Shown here: one piece after another, positions 41,560-49,381 of the stretch
How the letters are laid out: every line of letters begins with the position of its first letter
How positions within the stretch are numbered: position 1 is the stretch's first letter
Source of the DNA: Paenibacillus_Z sp042653205
GTDB taxonomy: Bacteria > Bacillota > Bacilli > Paenibacillales > Paenibacillaceae
Reading direction: 5' to 3'
Assembly (NCBI RefSeq): GCF_042653205.1
Contig: NZ_JBHSHY010000015.1
Coordinates: 58,143 to 122,142 of the forward strand
Length of the DNA: 64,000 bases
Notes under the pieces: model-generated
Database searches by the model: none
What the model saw: only the letters and a program-made list of their open reading frames with translations
Told to the model about the DNA's origin: nothing
Made by a program: the position numbers and the translations under genes

Positions 41560-41588
41560 ATCATAGCCGACGGCCGAGCGGTCTGTCA
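41560..41588 (-). promoter_or_regulatory. Promoter of the tetR-mfs unit
   Basis: On the minus strand TTGACA (41588-41583), 17-bp spacer, TATGAT (41565-41560). Confidence 0.7.
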
Positions 41589-41613
41589 ATGGCCGCCGGC
41601 GGCCGGCCGCGCA

Positions 41614-41646
41614 TCAAAAACAGCTCCCGGGAATCTCTCGGGAGCT
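41614..41646 (-). terminator. Terminator of the GxGYxYP gene
   Basis: CAGCTCCCG/CGGGAGCTG with a 9-nt loop; on the minus strand followed by T5. Confidence 0.75.
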
Positions 41647-41667
41647 GCATCGCCTAACGGTATTCGG

Positions 41668-41738
41668 TGTGCGCGAACGCATGCGGTACCGCGCGAACGT
41701 ACTCGCAATCGCATGCGGTGCTGCGCGAACGTACTCGA
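41668..41738. repeat. Short imperfect tandem repeats
   Basis: CGCATGCGGT occurs twice and GCGCGAACGTACTCG twice in alternation, a decayed tandem duplication just downstream of the GxGYxYP stop. No coding role seen. Confidence 0.6.
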
Positions 41739-41785
41739 TATATGCGCGATCCAATCGGACCGCCGCGCGAGCGGAACCGCCCGCC

Positions 41786-43855
41786 TTACGGCTTGGCCGG
41801 CAGTCCGTTCGCCTGGCGCACGAGCGCGAAGTACTGGTCGGCGCGCACGGCGGAGAAGCTGCCGCTATCGAGCGAGCCGTTCAGCGCGACGACGTCGGAC
41901 GGCGTCATGCTCCAGGCCAGCAGGCCGAGGGAGACGAACAGCGGCGACTTGCCGTCCCAGTTCGCTTTCGCTTCGTCCAGAATTCGCTTGCCGTCCTGAA
42001 CGGTGCTGATGCCCTGAATAATCGATACCGGCGTCTTGCCGCCTTCGATCGAGACGCCGAAGCGGTCTTCCCAGCTGAGGAACAGACCCGGTACGTGGTA
42101 CTCGTTCGCGTAAGCGTTCAGCTTCGTTTCGCTCAGCGGCACGTTCTGACCGTCGACGCGGTTCAGCACGTACGGAATCGTCATGCCGGTCTTCTTCAGG
42201 TAGACGTTCGTCTGCTTCAGATACGGCGCGAACGTGTTGTCCGGCCAAGCGTTCGGATAGAAGTACCCGGCGCCGGACGGTCCGGCGACCAGCTGGTCGT
42301 TCGGCGTCGCCGTGCTCAGGTAGTAATCGAGCATCGCCGGCGCGCCGTCGTACAGCAGCGGGCTGGACGTCCAGTTGATCGGCACCTTGCCGCGGTTCGG
42401 ATCGTCCCACAGGACGCGCAGCCGGTGCTCGTTGTACTGGAAGTTGTCGCCTTCGCTGAACGTGTAGGAGACGTAAATTTTATTTTCCAGCTTCGGCGTC
42501 TTCGCCGGAGCGGGGAGCTTCGCCTTCAGTTGCGTGCCCGAGAAGACGGACATGTTGCTGAACCAGTCCGCCGCCAGCACGTAGACGCTGTGGTTGGACG
42601 TGATTTCAACGGAGTTGAACTCGCCCTGGACGTCGTTGCTGAACCAGCCCAGGTACGGCGTGCCCGGCTTGACGTCGGAGAGGATCTTCTCGAACAGGTC
42701 GCGCTGCTCCGGCACGTTGGCGTCGAGCCAGAACACCATCGCCTTGTTGGCGACCGCGTAATCGCGCAGGTAGCCGTACGGCTCCTTCTGCTCCGAGGAG
42801 AGCGGCTGCTCGTTACCCGCGGATACCTTGTACTGATTCCACATGTCGACGGAAGCGGTCAGCTGCTTCGCGCCGGCTGGAACCGGGAACTTGTAGACGA
42901 AGTAACGGCCGTTGTCGGCGAAGCGGTGGCCGCCGCTGCCCGTGGAAACCTGCGAGCTCTGCGCGTCGTAGAGGAATGGCTCCTCCTCCGGCGTGCCCGG
43001 CACGAAGCGGGCGATCTCCTTGCCGTCCGCCTTGACGGTCACTTCATGCACGGCGGAGCCCCAGCCGTCTTGGGTGAAGGCGTCGTCGAACCGGAGGAAG
43101 ACGGCGTCCTTGCCGAGGTACGGCGTCAGGTCAAGGTCGTAGACCTTGCGGTTCTTCGCGTCGCGCTCCTGCGTCGTGTCTTGCGCGATCGTCTTGAAGG
43201 AGGCGGGGAAGCCGTCCGGAATGCGGATGGACGTGTCCGGGCTGAGTCCGACCAGCATCCGGTGCGTCGTCTGGCTCCACAGATTGTCGTACTGCCACGT
43301 ATAGGCGTCGAGCCGGTCCTTGAACTTGCCGCGCAGGTCGTCGAGCACCTTCAGGCCGTACGGCGCGGCGGCGAGCTTCTCCGCCAGTTCGGGACTGGCG
43401 ACGACGGCGTCCTTCAGGCCGGCTAACGTCGTGGCGACGTTGATGGAATCCGGTACGTTCGGATCGTAGACGATGACGCCCTTGATCTCGTTCTTGAACG
43501 TCTTTACGATATCCCAATAGTTGTCGCGGACTTTATACGGCACGTCCAGGTCGTTCAGCCACGTGAACTTGCCTTCTTCCTTGCTTTCGAGCACGTACAG
43601 GCGGGGCTCCTTGCGGTTCACGATCCCCTCCAGCGTCGTCAGCATGATTTTGGCATCGCCCGGCAGATCGTAAATGTCGGCGACTTCGAGCTGCTTGACC
43701 TTGGCGAAGCTCGGAAGCGCCTGATCGGCCGGCCAGGAAATGCCGCTTCCGCCTTTCTGTGCCGTTGGAACGGCGGGGGATTCCGCCGAGGCGCCGACCG
43801 TGAAGGTCAGCGTGCACGCCAGCGCGAGTCCCGCGGTCGCAATTTTTCGCATCAT
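41786..43855 (-). CDS. Secreted GxGYxYP-domain protein, putative glycoside hydrolase
   Basis: 689 aa with a cleavable signal peptide ('LALACTLTFTVGASA'). The motif 'GAGYFYP' (GxGYxYP) follows 'GPS' around residue 540 and names the family; it is preceded by a domain with 'GIVNRKEPRLYVLES' typical of the N-terminal GxGYxYP region. A beta-sandwich insert occurs at about 230-340. Members are predicted but unproven polysaccharide hydrolases. The start at 43855 follows GAGGTG. It is divergent from the AraR-like regulator and shares an AT-rich operator-like sequence with it, so it belongs to the sugar locus. Confidence 0.8.
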   Translation of the reverse strand: MMRKIATAGLALACTLTFTVGASAESPAVPTAQKGGSGISWPADQALPSFAKVKQLEVADIYDLPGDAKIMLTTLEGIVNRKEPRLYVLESKEEGKFTWLNDLDVPYKVRDNYWDIVKTFKNEIKGVIVYDPNVPDSINVATTLAGLKDAVVASPELAEKLAAAPYGLKVLDDLRGKFKDRLDAYTWQYDNLWSQTTHRMLVGLSPDTSIRIPDGFPASFKTIAQDTTQERDAKNRKVYDLDLTPYLGKDAVFLRFDDAFTQDGWGSAVHEVTVKADGKEIARFVPGTPEEEPFLYDAQSSQVSTGSGGHRFADNGRYFVYKFPVPAGAKQLTASVDMWNQYKVSAGNEQPLSSEQKEPYGYLRDYAVANKAMVFWLDANVPEQRDLFEKILSDVKPGTPYLGWFSNDVQGEFNSVEITSNHSVYVLAADWFSNMSVFSGTQLKAKLPAPAKTPKLENKIYVSYTFSEGDNFQYNEHRLRVLWDDPNRGKVPINWTSSPLLYDGAPAMLDYYLSTATPNDQLVAGPSGAGYFYPNAWPDNTFAPYLKQTNVYLKKTGMTIPYVLNRVDGQNVPLSETKLNAYANEYHVPGLFLSWEDRFGVSIEGGKTPVSIIQGISTVQDGKRILDEAKANWDGKSPLFVSLGLLAWSMTPSDVVALNGSLDSGSFSAVRADQYFALVRQANGLPAKP

Positions 43856-44034
43856 GAATTGGAACACCTCATCCTCGTCGAATTGGTTGAACTTTGCATC
43901 ATGCCCTGCCTCGTATTGCAAGCCGGAGGGCTTCGTCCGTCAGCCCCGTTTGCCGGCTCCTCCTGCTCCTTCACCTCCGGAAGACACTTCGCTTGAGCCC
44001 AAGATGGTTTTACGTGTTGAATCAATTTATATTT

Positions 44035-44048
44035 AATATATTATATAT
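44035..44048. promoter_or_regulatory. AT-rich operator-like element A
   Basis: AATATATTATATAT, in the upstream region of the GxGYxYP gene; identical to element B. The rest of 43856-44231 has a GCGCAA/TTGCGC hairpin at about 44150-44175 and no gene. Confidence 0.5.
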
Positions 44049-44185
44049 GTATTTACAATACTTTCGACAAAAGTTCTTACAAATTCCTCTCATAGCCTGA
44101 GTACGCTTGGGTCGAAAGGTGTAGAAGGATCCTGTAAAAAAGGCGAGTGGGCGCAAAGAATCACTCTTGCGCACCTGCAAGCAAA

Positions 44186-44199
44186 AATATATTATATAT
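44186..44199. promoter_or_regulatory. AT-rich operator-like element B
   Basis: AATATATTATATAT, 33 bp before the regulator's ATG; exact copy of element A. Confidence 0.5.
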
Positions 44200-44231
44200 A
44201 CTAATATGATACCGAAGATTGGTGATATGGA

Positions 44232-45398
44232 ATGAGTACAGCCGACCGAGTGCCGTTATACCAGAAAATCCAGGATTACATCCGCGACTTGATCGAGTCG
44301 GCGGGGCTGAAGGAAGGCGACCGCATTCCGACGGAGAAAGAACTGATGGAACGCTTCAACGTCAGCAAGATTACGGTTGTGAACGCGCTGTCGGGACTTG
44401 CGAACGAGAAGGTCATTTCGCGCGTGCCGGGCCGCGGCAGCTTCGTCAGCGGCAAGGTCAAGGACGCCGCGGGAGACGCGCACGGGACATCCGCGGCGTT
44501 CGGCCACGGCGCGCTCGACAGGGGGGAGACGGGCAAGCGTCAAGGCGTCATTGGCCTCGTCATGCCGTCGATTTACGACTTTTTCGCCATCCGTCTCGTC
44601 GAAGGCATTCGCAAAACGCTGGAGGAGCGGGGGTTCCGTTGCGTCATTCTCCTCTCCGGCGGCGAGCTGCGGCAAGAGATCGAGGCGATCAAGACGCTCA
44701 AGGACATCGGGGTGGAGGGACTGCTGATCTTCCCGGTGGACGAAGAGCGTTATAACGACGAGATTCTCGCGATGAAATTTTCCGGCTTCCCGTTCGTCCT
44801 GATCGACCGCTTCCTGCCCGGCGTGGAGACGAACTACATCGCCTCGGACGGCCGGATGGGCGCGGGGCTCGCCGTGGACCATCTGTGGGAGCTCGGCCAC
44901 CGCGAGATCGCGATCTGCTCCGATTCCCCGCTGCAGACGATCACGGTGCAGGAACGGATCGAAGGCTACATGAACGCGCTGAAGAACAAAGGGGCGCTGA
45001 TCAATCCCGCCCACATGATCACGGATTTCAGCATGGACGCCGGGGACGGGACCGAGAGCCATCCGCTGTACCGCTACATCCGCAACCGCATGGCGACGGC
45101 GTACATCACGCTGAACGGCAAGCTCGGCGTGGAAATCTACCGGATGGCGCGCCAGGCCGGCCTGAGCGTGCCGGGCGATGTGTCCATCGTCAGCTTCGAC
45201 GACCCGACCTCGGTGGTGGAGGACTTCAGCCTCTTCACGCACGTCAAGCAGTTCGAGCAGGACATGGGCTGCCGCGCGGCGGAGATGCTGCTGCAAATCA
45301 TCGAACGGGGCAGCGGCCGGGGCTTCAAATACATGAAGACGCTCATCGAACCCGAGCTGGTCGTGCGCCAAACGTCCGGCCCGCCCCGTCAGGCGTAA
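44232..45398 (+). CDS. GntR-LacI chimeric regulator, AraR-like
   Basis: 388 aa. Residues ~8-75 are a GntR-type winged helix ('GDRIPTEKELMERFNVSKIT', 'VISRVPGRGSFV'); residues ~105-380 form a LacI/periplasmic-binding-type sugar-sensing domain ('IGLVMPSIYDFFAIRLVEGI', 'LIDRFLPGVETNYIASDGR', 'PGDVSIVSFDDPTSV'). This combination is that of AraR. It probably binds a sugar and controls the transporter operon and the divergent GxGYxYP gene through the AT-rich elements nearby. The ligand is unknown. Confidence 0.9.
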   Translation: MSTADRVPLYQKIQDYIRDLIESAGLKEGDRIPTEKELMERFNVSKITVVNALSGLANEKVISRVPGRGSFVSGKVKDAAGDAHGTSAAFGHGALDRGETGKRQGVIGLVMPSIYDFFAIRLVEGIRKTLEERGFRCVILLSGGELRQEIEAIKTLKDIGVEGLLIFPVDEERYNDEILAMKFSGFPFVLIDRFLPGVETNYIASDGRMGAGLAVDHLWELGHREIAICSDSPLQTITVQERIEGYMNALKNKGALINPAHMITDFSMDAGDGTESHPLYRYIRNRMATAYITLNGKLGVEIYRMARQAGLSVPGDVSIVSFDDPTSVVEDFSLFTHVKQFEQDMGCRAAEMLLQIIERGSGRGFKYMKTLIEPELVVRQTSGPPRQA

Positions 45399-45420
45399 AT
45401 CGCCGCTCCATCTTGCCGCC

Positions 45421-45457
45421 AACCGGCTTCCGGCTTCCCCGGAAGCCGGTTTTTTTG
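45421..45457 (+). terminator. Terminator of the AraR-like gene
   Basis: AACCGGCTTCCGG/CCGGAAGCCGGTT, loop CTTCC, then T7. Confidence 0.9.
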
Positions 45458-45540
45458 CGTTTCGTGCTGTGGTCCTCGGCCGTCTGACGCGTTTTCCGAT
45501 GGCACTAACAAAAATTACCGCTGGGAAATTAATAAAAACA

Positions 45541-45575
45541 TATTGAATATATATAATATTTAATATATATTATAG
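45541..45575 (+). promoter_or_regulatory. Promoter/operator region of the sugar ABC operon
   Basis: An AT-only stretch containing a -10-like TATAAT (45552-45557) and TTTAATATATATTATA, close to element A's TTTAATATATTATATA. Probable target of the AraR-like regulator. Confidence 0.45.
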
Positions 45576-45656
45576 GTGAGATGAGGAAGGATATGGATGC
45601 CGCGCTCGGCGGGCATCGGGCAAGACGAGGTTATTTAGTTGAAAGGGGACAAAGAC

Positions 45657-46574
45657 ATGACTGGATCCTTGCTTTGGAAACGCATTTGGCGGCACAAGCT
45701 CTTCTATCTGTTCATGCTGCCGGGTATCGTCTGGTTTTTCCTGTTTTCTTACGTGCCGCTGTACGGCATACAAGTCGCGTTCCGGGATTTCCAGTTTTCC
45801 GGCGGTTTTACCGGAAGCCCGTGGGCGGGCTTGAAATACTTCCACCAATTCTTCGACTACTACCAATCGAACAGGCTGATCCGCAACACGATTCTCATCA
45901 GCGCGATGAAGCTGTGCATCGGCTTCGTGATGCCGATCATCCTCGCGATTCTGCTGAACGAGGTTCGCAACATTAAGTTCAAGAAAACTGTGCAAACGCT
46001 TTCGTACCTGCCGTATTTCGTCTCCTGGGTCGTCGTCGTGACGCTGATCCAGCGGCTGTTCGCCCAATACGGCGGCCCGGTCAACAACGCGCTCGAGGCG
46101 CTCGGCTTGGTGCACGACCCGATTCAATTCATGAACAACACGAACTGGTTCTACCAAATGATCCTCGGCTCCGACGTCTGGAAGAACATCGGCTGGAACT
46201 CCATCATCTACATCGCGGCGATCGCGGGCATCGACCCGCAGCTGTACGAAGCCGCGAAGATCGACGGCGCCGGCCGCTTCAAGCAGATCTGGCACATCAC
46301 CATGCCGGGCATCCGCAACATCGCCGTCATTCTGTTCATTCTCGCCACCGGCAGCCTGATGAGCGCCGGCTACGAGCAGCTGCTCCTGCTGAACGGACCG
46401 GCGACCGCCGCGATCGGAAGCGTGCTCGACGTGCACGTCATCAACGCGGGCATCAGCGAAGGCCGGCTCAGCTACGCGGCCGCGGTCGGGCTGTTCCAAA
46501 GCGTCATCGCGCTCATCTTGATTTTGACGGTCAACAAGATTGCCCGCAAAGTGAGCGACGTATCCCTTTTCTAA
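45657..46574 (+). CDS. Carbohydrate ABC transporter permease, LplB family
   Basis: 305 aa, six membrane helices. The coupling (EAA) loop 'EAAKIDGAGRFKQIWHITMP' and the N-terminal 'FYLFMLPGIVWFFLFSYVPL' are typical of LplB-type permeases, which import complex or modified oligosaccharides in Paenibacillus-like bacteria. AAAGGGG 8 bp upstream supports ATG 45657. First of three transporter genes; no ATPase gene is present, as usual for systems served by a shared MsmX-type ATPase. Confidence 0.93.
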   Translation: MTGSLLWKRIWRHKLFYLFMLPGIVWFFLFSYVPLYGIQVAFRDFQFSGGFTGSPWAGLKYFHQFFDYYQSNRLIRNTILISAMKLCIGFVMPIILAILLNEVRNIKFKKTVQTLSYLPYFVSWVVVVTLIQRLFAQYGGPVNNALEALGLVHDPIQFMNNTNWFYQMILGSDVWKNIGWNSIIYIAAIAGIDPQLYEAAKIDGAGRFKQIWHITMPGIRNIAVILFILATGSLMSAGYEQLLLLNGPATAAIGSVLDVHVINAGISEGRLSYAAAVGLFQSVIALILILTVNKIARKVSDVSLF

Positions 46575-46598
46575 CGAGCAGGAAGGAGCGAACCGGAC

Positions 46599-47495
46599 AT
46601 GAAGAAACGGCATTTCTCGCCATTCGATCTTATCAACTACATTATTCTCGCCATTCTCGGATTTTCCATGGTGTATCCGTTCATTTACATCCTGGTCTAC
46701 TCATTGAACGACGGGAAGGACTCCATGATGGGGGCGCTCTACTTCTTCCCCCGCAAATTCACGTTCGACAACTATGGACAGGTGTTCGATAACCCGAAAA
46801 TTTGGGCCGCCTACAAAATCACCTTGGCCCGGACGCTGCTCGGGACGTTCCTCTCGGTGTTCCTGTGCACGCTGATGGCGTACGCGCTGTCGAAGAAATC
46901 GCTGCCCGGCCGGACGTTCTTCACGTTCTACATCTTCCTGCCGACGATCTTCAGCGCGGGCTTCATTCCGTACTTCATCACGCTGCAGAAGCTGCACCTC
47001 ATCAATACGTTCTGGGTGTATGTCATTCCGTCGCTGTTCAGCTTCATGCACATCGTCATTATCCGGACGTTCCTGCAGGGCATCCCTGAGGAGCTCGAGG
47101 AATCGGCCCGCATCGACGGCTACGGCGACTTCCAAATCTTCGCCCGCATCATCCTGCCGCTCTCGGGGCCGGTGCTCGCGACGATCGGGCTCTTCGTCGG
47201 GGTCGCGCATTGGAACGACTGGTTCACCGGTGCCTACTACGTGTCGAACAAGGATCTCATTCCTGTACAGACGCTGCTGCAGCAAATGCTGACGGAAGCC
47301 GAAGCGCTGTCGAATTCGATGCAGCAAGCGGCCCAGAACGGCGGCCAGACGATCAACGTCAACGTGTCGGGCTCGACGCCGGAATCGCTGCGCATGGCGC
47401 TGCTCGTCATCGCGGTCTTCCCGATCCTCTGCGTGTATCCGTTCCTGCAGCGCTTCTTCGTCAAAGGCGCGATGATCGGTTCCGTCAAAGGCTGA
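46599..47495 (+). CDS. Carbohydrate ABC transporter permease, YtcP family
   Basis: 298 aa, six membrane helices. EAA loop 'EELEESARIDGYGDFQIFAR'; N-terminal 'MVYPFIYILVYSLNDG' is YtcP-like. A 60-residue periplasmic insertion before the last helix ('TLLQQMLTEAEALSNSMQQA') is usual in this subfamily. Partner of the LplB-type permease 24 bp upstream; AAGGAGCG sets the start. Confidence 0.93.
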   Translation: MKKRHFSPFDLINYIILAILGFSMVYPFIYILVYSLNDGKDSMMGALYFFPRKFTFDNYGQVFDNPKIWAAYKITLARTLLGTFLSVFLCTLMAYALSKKSLPGRTFFTFYIFLPTIFSAGFIPYFITLQKLHLINTFWVYVIPSLFSFMHIVIIRTFLQGIPEELEESARIDGYGDFQIFARIILPLSGPVLATIGLFVGVAHWNDWFTGAYYVSNKDLIPVQTLLQQMLTEAEALSNSMQQAAQNGGQTINVNVSGSTPESLRMALLVIAVFPILCVYPFLQRFFVKGAMIGSVKG

Positions 47496-47599
47496 GGCGT
47501 TCGAGAACGAAGCGGTTCCAGGCAAGGCGCACCATCGGATAAACGTTTCGCGAGAAACTTTATCATATATCATTCATCATTATAATTGGAGGGGTTCGC

Positions 47600-49279
47600 A
47601 TGTGGAAAAAGAAGGGGACGGTCATGTCCTCGGCACTGGCATTGACGCTGCTCGGCAGCCTGCTGGCGGGCTGCGGCGGCAACGGCAACGGAGGCGATGC
47701 CGGCAATACGGGCAACGGCGGCGATGCGGCGGCGAACGGCGATAACGGCAACAAACCCGTCACGGTGAAAATCCTGCACAACTGGAACGGCTCTTCCGCG
47801 GGCGACGTCGACATGACGCCGATCGCCGAGAAGATCAAAGAAAAGACCGGGGTTACCGTGCAGTTCGACTATACGAAGGGCAGCGAGGTCGAGAAAGTCA
47901 ATACGATCTTCGCGACCCAGGATCTGCCCGACATCTACACCGGCCCGGCATGGGGCGGCGAGCTGGACGGCATCGTGAAGGCCGCGAAGGAAGATCAGCT
48001 GGTCGACCTGGCGCCGTACCTGGACAAATACCCGAACCTCGCGAAAGAGATCGCCAAGGAGAACGTGCCGCCGGCCCTGTACGACAAAGCGATCGGCGCC
48101 TTCGGCGATAAAAAATATTTGCTCTACCAGAACCAGCCGGCAAGCGACCAGGATGCGCTCGATTGGCTGTACGGCTTCTACGTTCGCAAGGACATCGCCG
48201 CCAAGATCGGCGTCGATCCGCAGTCGGTGAAGACGAAGGACGATCTGTACAACTTCCTGAAGAAAATCAAGGACGCGAACCTGCAGGAAAGCGGCCTGCC
48301 GGTCATCCCGCTCGGCGGCTTCCACGCCGGCTGGGCCGTCACGATCGGCAGCTCGATGTTCTACGGATCGGATTACGCCGACAAAGGCGACGGCACGCTG
48401 GAGCATACGTTCATGACAAAGCAGTACGAGGATTACACGCTCTACTACCGCAAGCTGATCTCGGAAGGGCTGCTCGATCCCGAGGCGTTCACGCAGACCG
48501 ACCCGATCGCGAACGAGAAAATCAAGCAGGGCCGCATCGCCGTGCTGGCCGCGCACTATCCGGCCATCCTCGACGCGTCCAAGGACTACGTGAAGGCGCA
48601 TCCGGGCAGCGACTACGTGCCGGTCGGCCCGCTGGAGCGCGCCGGGGCCGAGGCTGACCGTCCGGCCGACCTCGCCATCCAAGGCAACAACGTCACGGTC
48701 ATCACGAAGAAGAACAAGAACGTCGAAGCTTCGCTCAAACTGCTCGACTTCCTGGCTTCCGACGAAGGCTTCAAGCTTGTCCACTACGGCATCGAAGGCG
48801 TCGATTACGACATGGTCGACGGCAAGCCGGTCGCCAAGCAGGACGTGTTCGACAAGTTCTACGCCGACACGACGGGCAAAGTGAAGAAGAACGCAGGCTT
48901 CGGCATCGGCTTCGAGTCGATGACGGGTCTGGACCGCACCGTCACGCTCGGCGGCGACATCTGGGCCGACCAGGACCGCAAAGCGGCCATGGACAACGCG
49001 CGCAAAATCCTCCGCCCGAACGGCATCAGCGTCATCTCCGCTTACAACCCGGGCGACGTGCTGGCGAAATCGCCGCAATACGAAACGCTCAAGCCGGCGA
49101 TGGACCAAATCAGCGACGTATGGCAGCAGGCGATCTTCACGAAGTCCGACGCCGCCGCGCTCAAGGTGCTGAACGAGCTGCGCGAACAAATGAACAAATC
49201 GGGTTACGCGGACGCAATGAAGTACGTCAACGAAAACTTGAAAGGCAAAGAAGTCGTCAAGCTGCAAATGGCGAACTAA
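47600..49279 (+). CDS. Sugar ABC transporter substrate-binding lipoprotein, LipO/YtcQ type
   Basis: 559 aa. Lipobox 'LLAGCG' (Cys ~25), then a Gly/Asn-rich flexible linker ('GNGNGGDAGNTGNGGDAAAN') and a two-lobed binding protein ('VTVKILHNWNGSS', 'TIFATQDLPDIYTGPAW', 'GRIAVLAAHYPAILD'). It captures an oligosaccharide for the two upstream permeases. TTGGAGGGG fixes the ATG. The large number of aromatic residues fits a glycan ligand; which one is unknown. Confidence 0.92.
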   Translation: MWKKKGTVMSSALALTLLGSLLAGCGGNGNGGDAGNTGNGGDAAANGDNGNKPVTVKILHNWNGSSAGDVDMTPIAEKIKEKTGVTVQFDYTKGSEVEKVNTIFATQDLPDIYTGPAWGGELDGIVKAAKEDQLVDLAPYLDKYPNLAKEIAKENVPPALYDKAIGAFGDKKYLLYQNQPASDQDALDWLYGFYVRKDIAAKIGVDPQSVKTKDDLYNFLKKIKDANLQESGLPVIPLGGFHAGWAVTIGSSMFYGSDYADKGDGTLEHTFMTKQYEDYTLYYRKLISEGLLDPEAFTQTDPIANEKIKQGRIAVLAAHYPAILDASKDYVKAHPGSDYVPVGPLERAGAEADRPADLAIQGNNVTVITKKNKNVEASLKLLDFLASDEGFKLVHYGIEGVDYDMVDGKPVAKQDVFDKFYADTTGKVKKNAGFGIGFESMTGLDRTVTLGGDIWADQDRKAAMDNARKILRPNGISVISAYNPGDVLAKSPQYETLKPAMDQISDVWQQAIFTKSDAAALKVLNELREQMNKSGYADAMKYVNENLKGKEVVKLQMAN

Positions 49280-49335
49280 GTACCGTATCGCAAACGGCCG
49301 GCCGTTCCCGAACGGCATCCCACATTCCATGAATC

Positions 49336-49357
49336 CCGGCCGGCGCTAGCCGGCCGG
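49336..49357 (+). other. 9-bp GC hairpin between binding protein and next gene
   Basis: CCGGCCGGC-GCTA-GCCGGCCGG, 10 bp before the ribosome site of the next gene; could act as an attenuator or mRNA-stability element. No U-tract. Confidence 0.5.
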
Positions 49358-49381
49358 CTCTATTAAGGAGGCGTATTCGCC

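Noticed and set aside
41668..41738. Repeats as a CRISPR array
   Set aside because: Only two degenerate units without regular spacers and no cas genes; likewise the 11-bp array at 4194-4254 is far too short in period.
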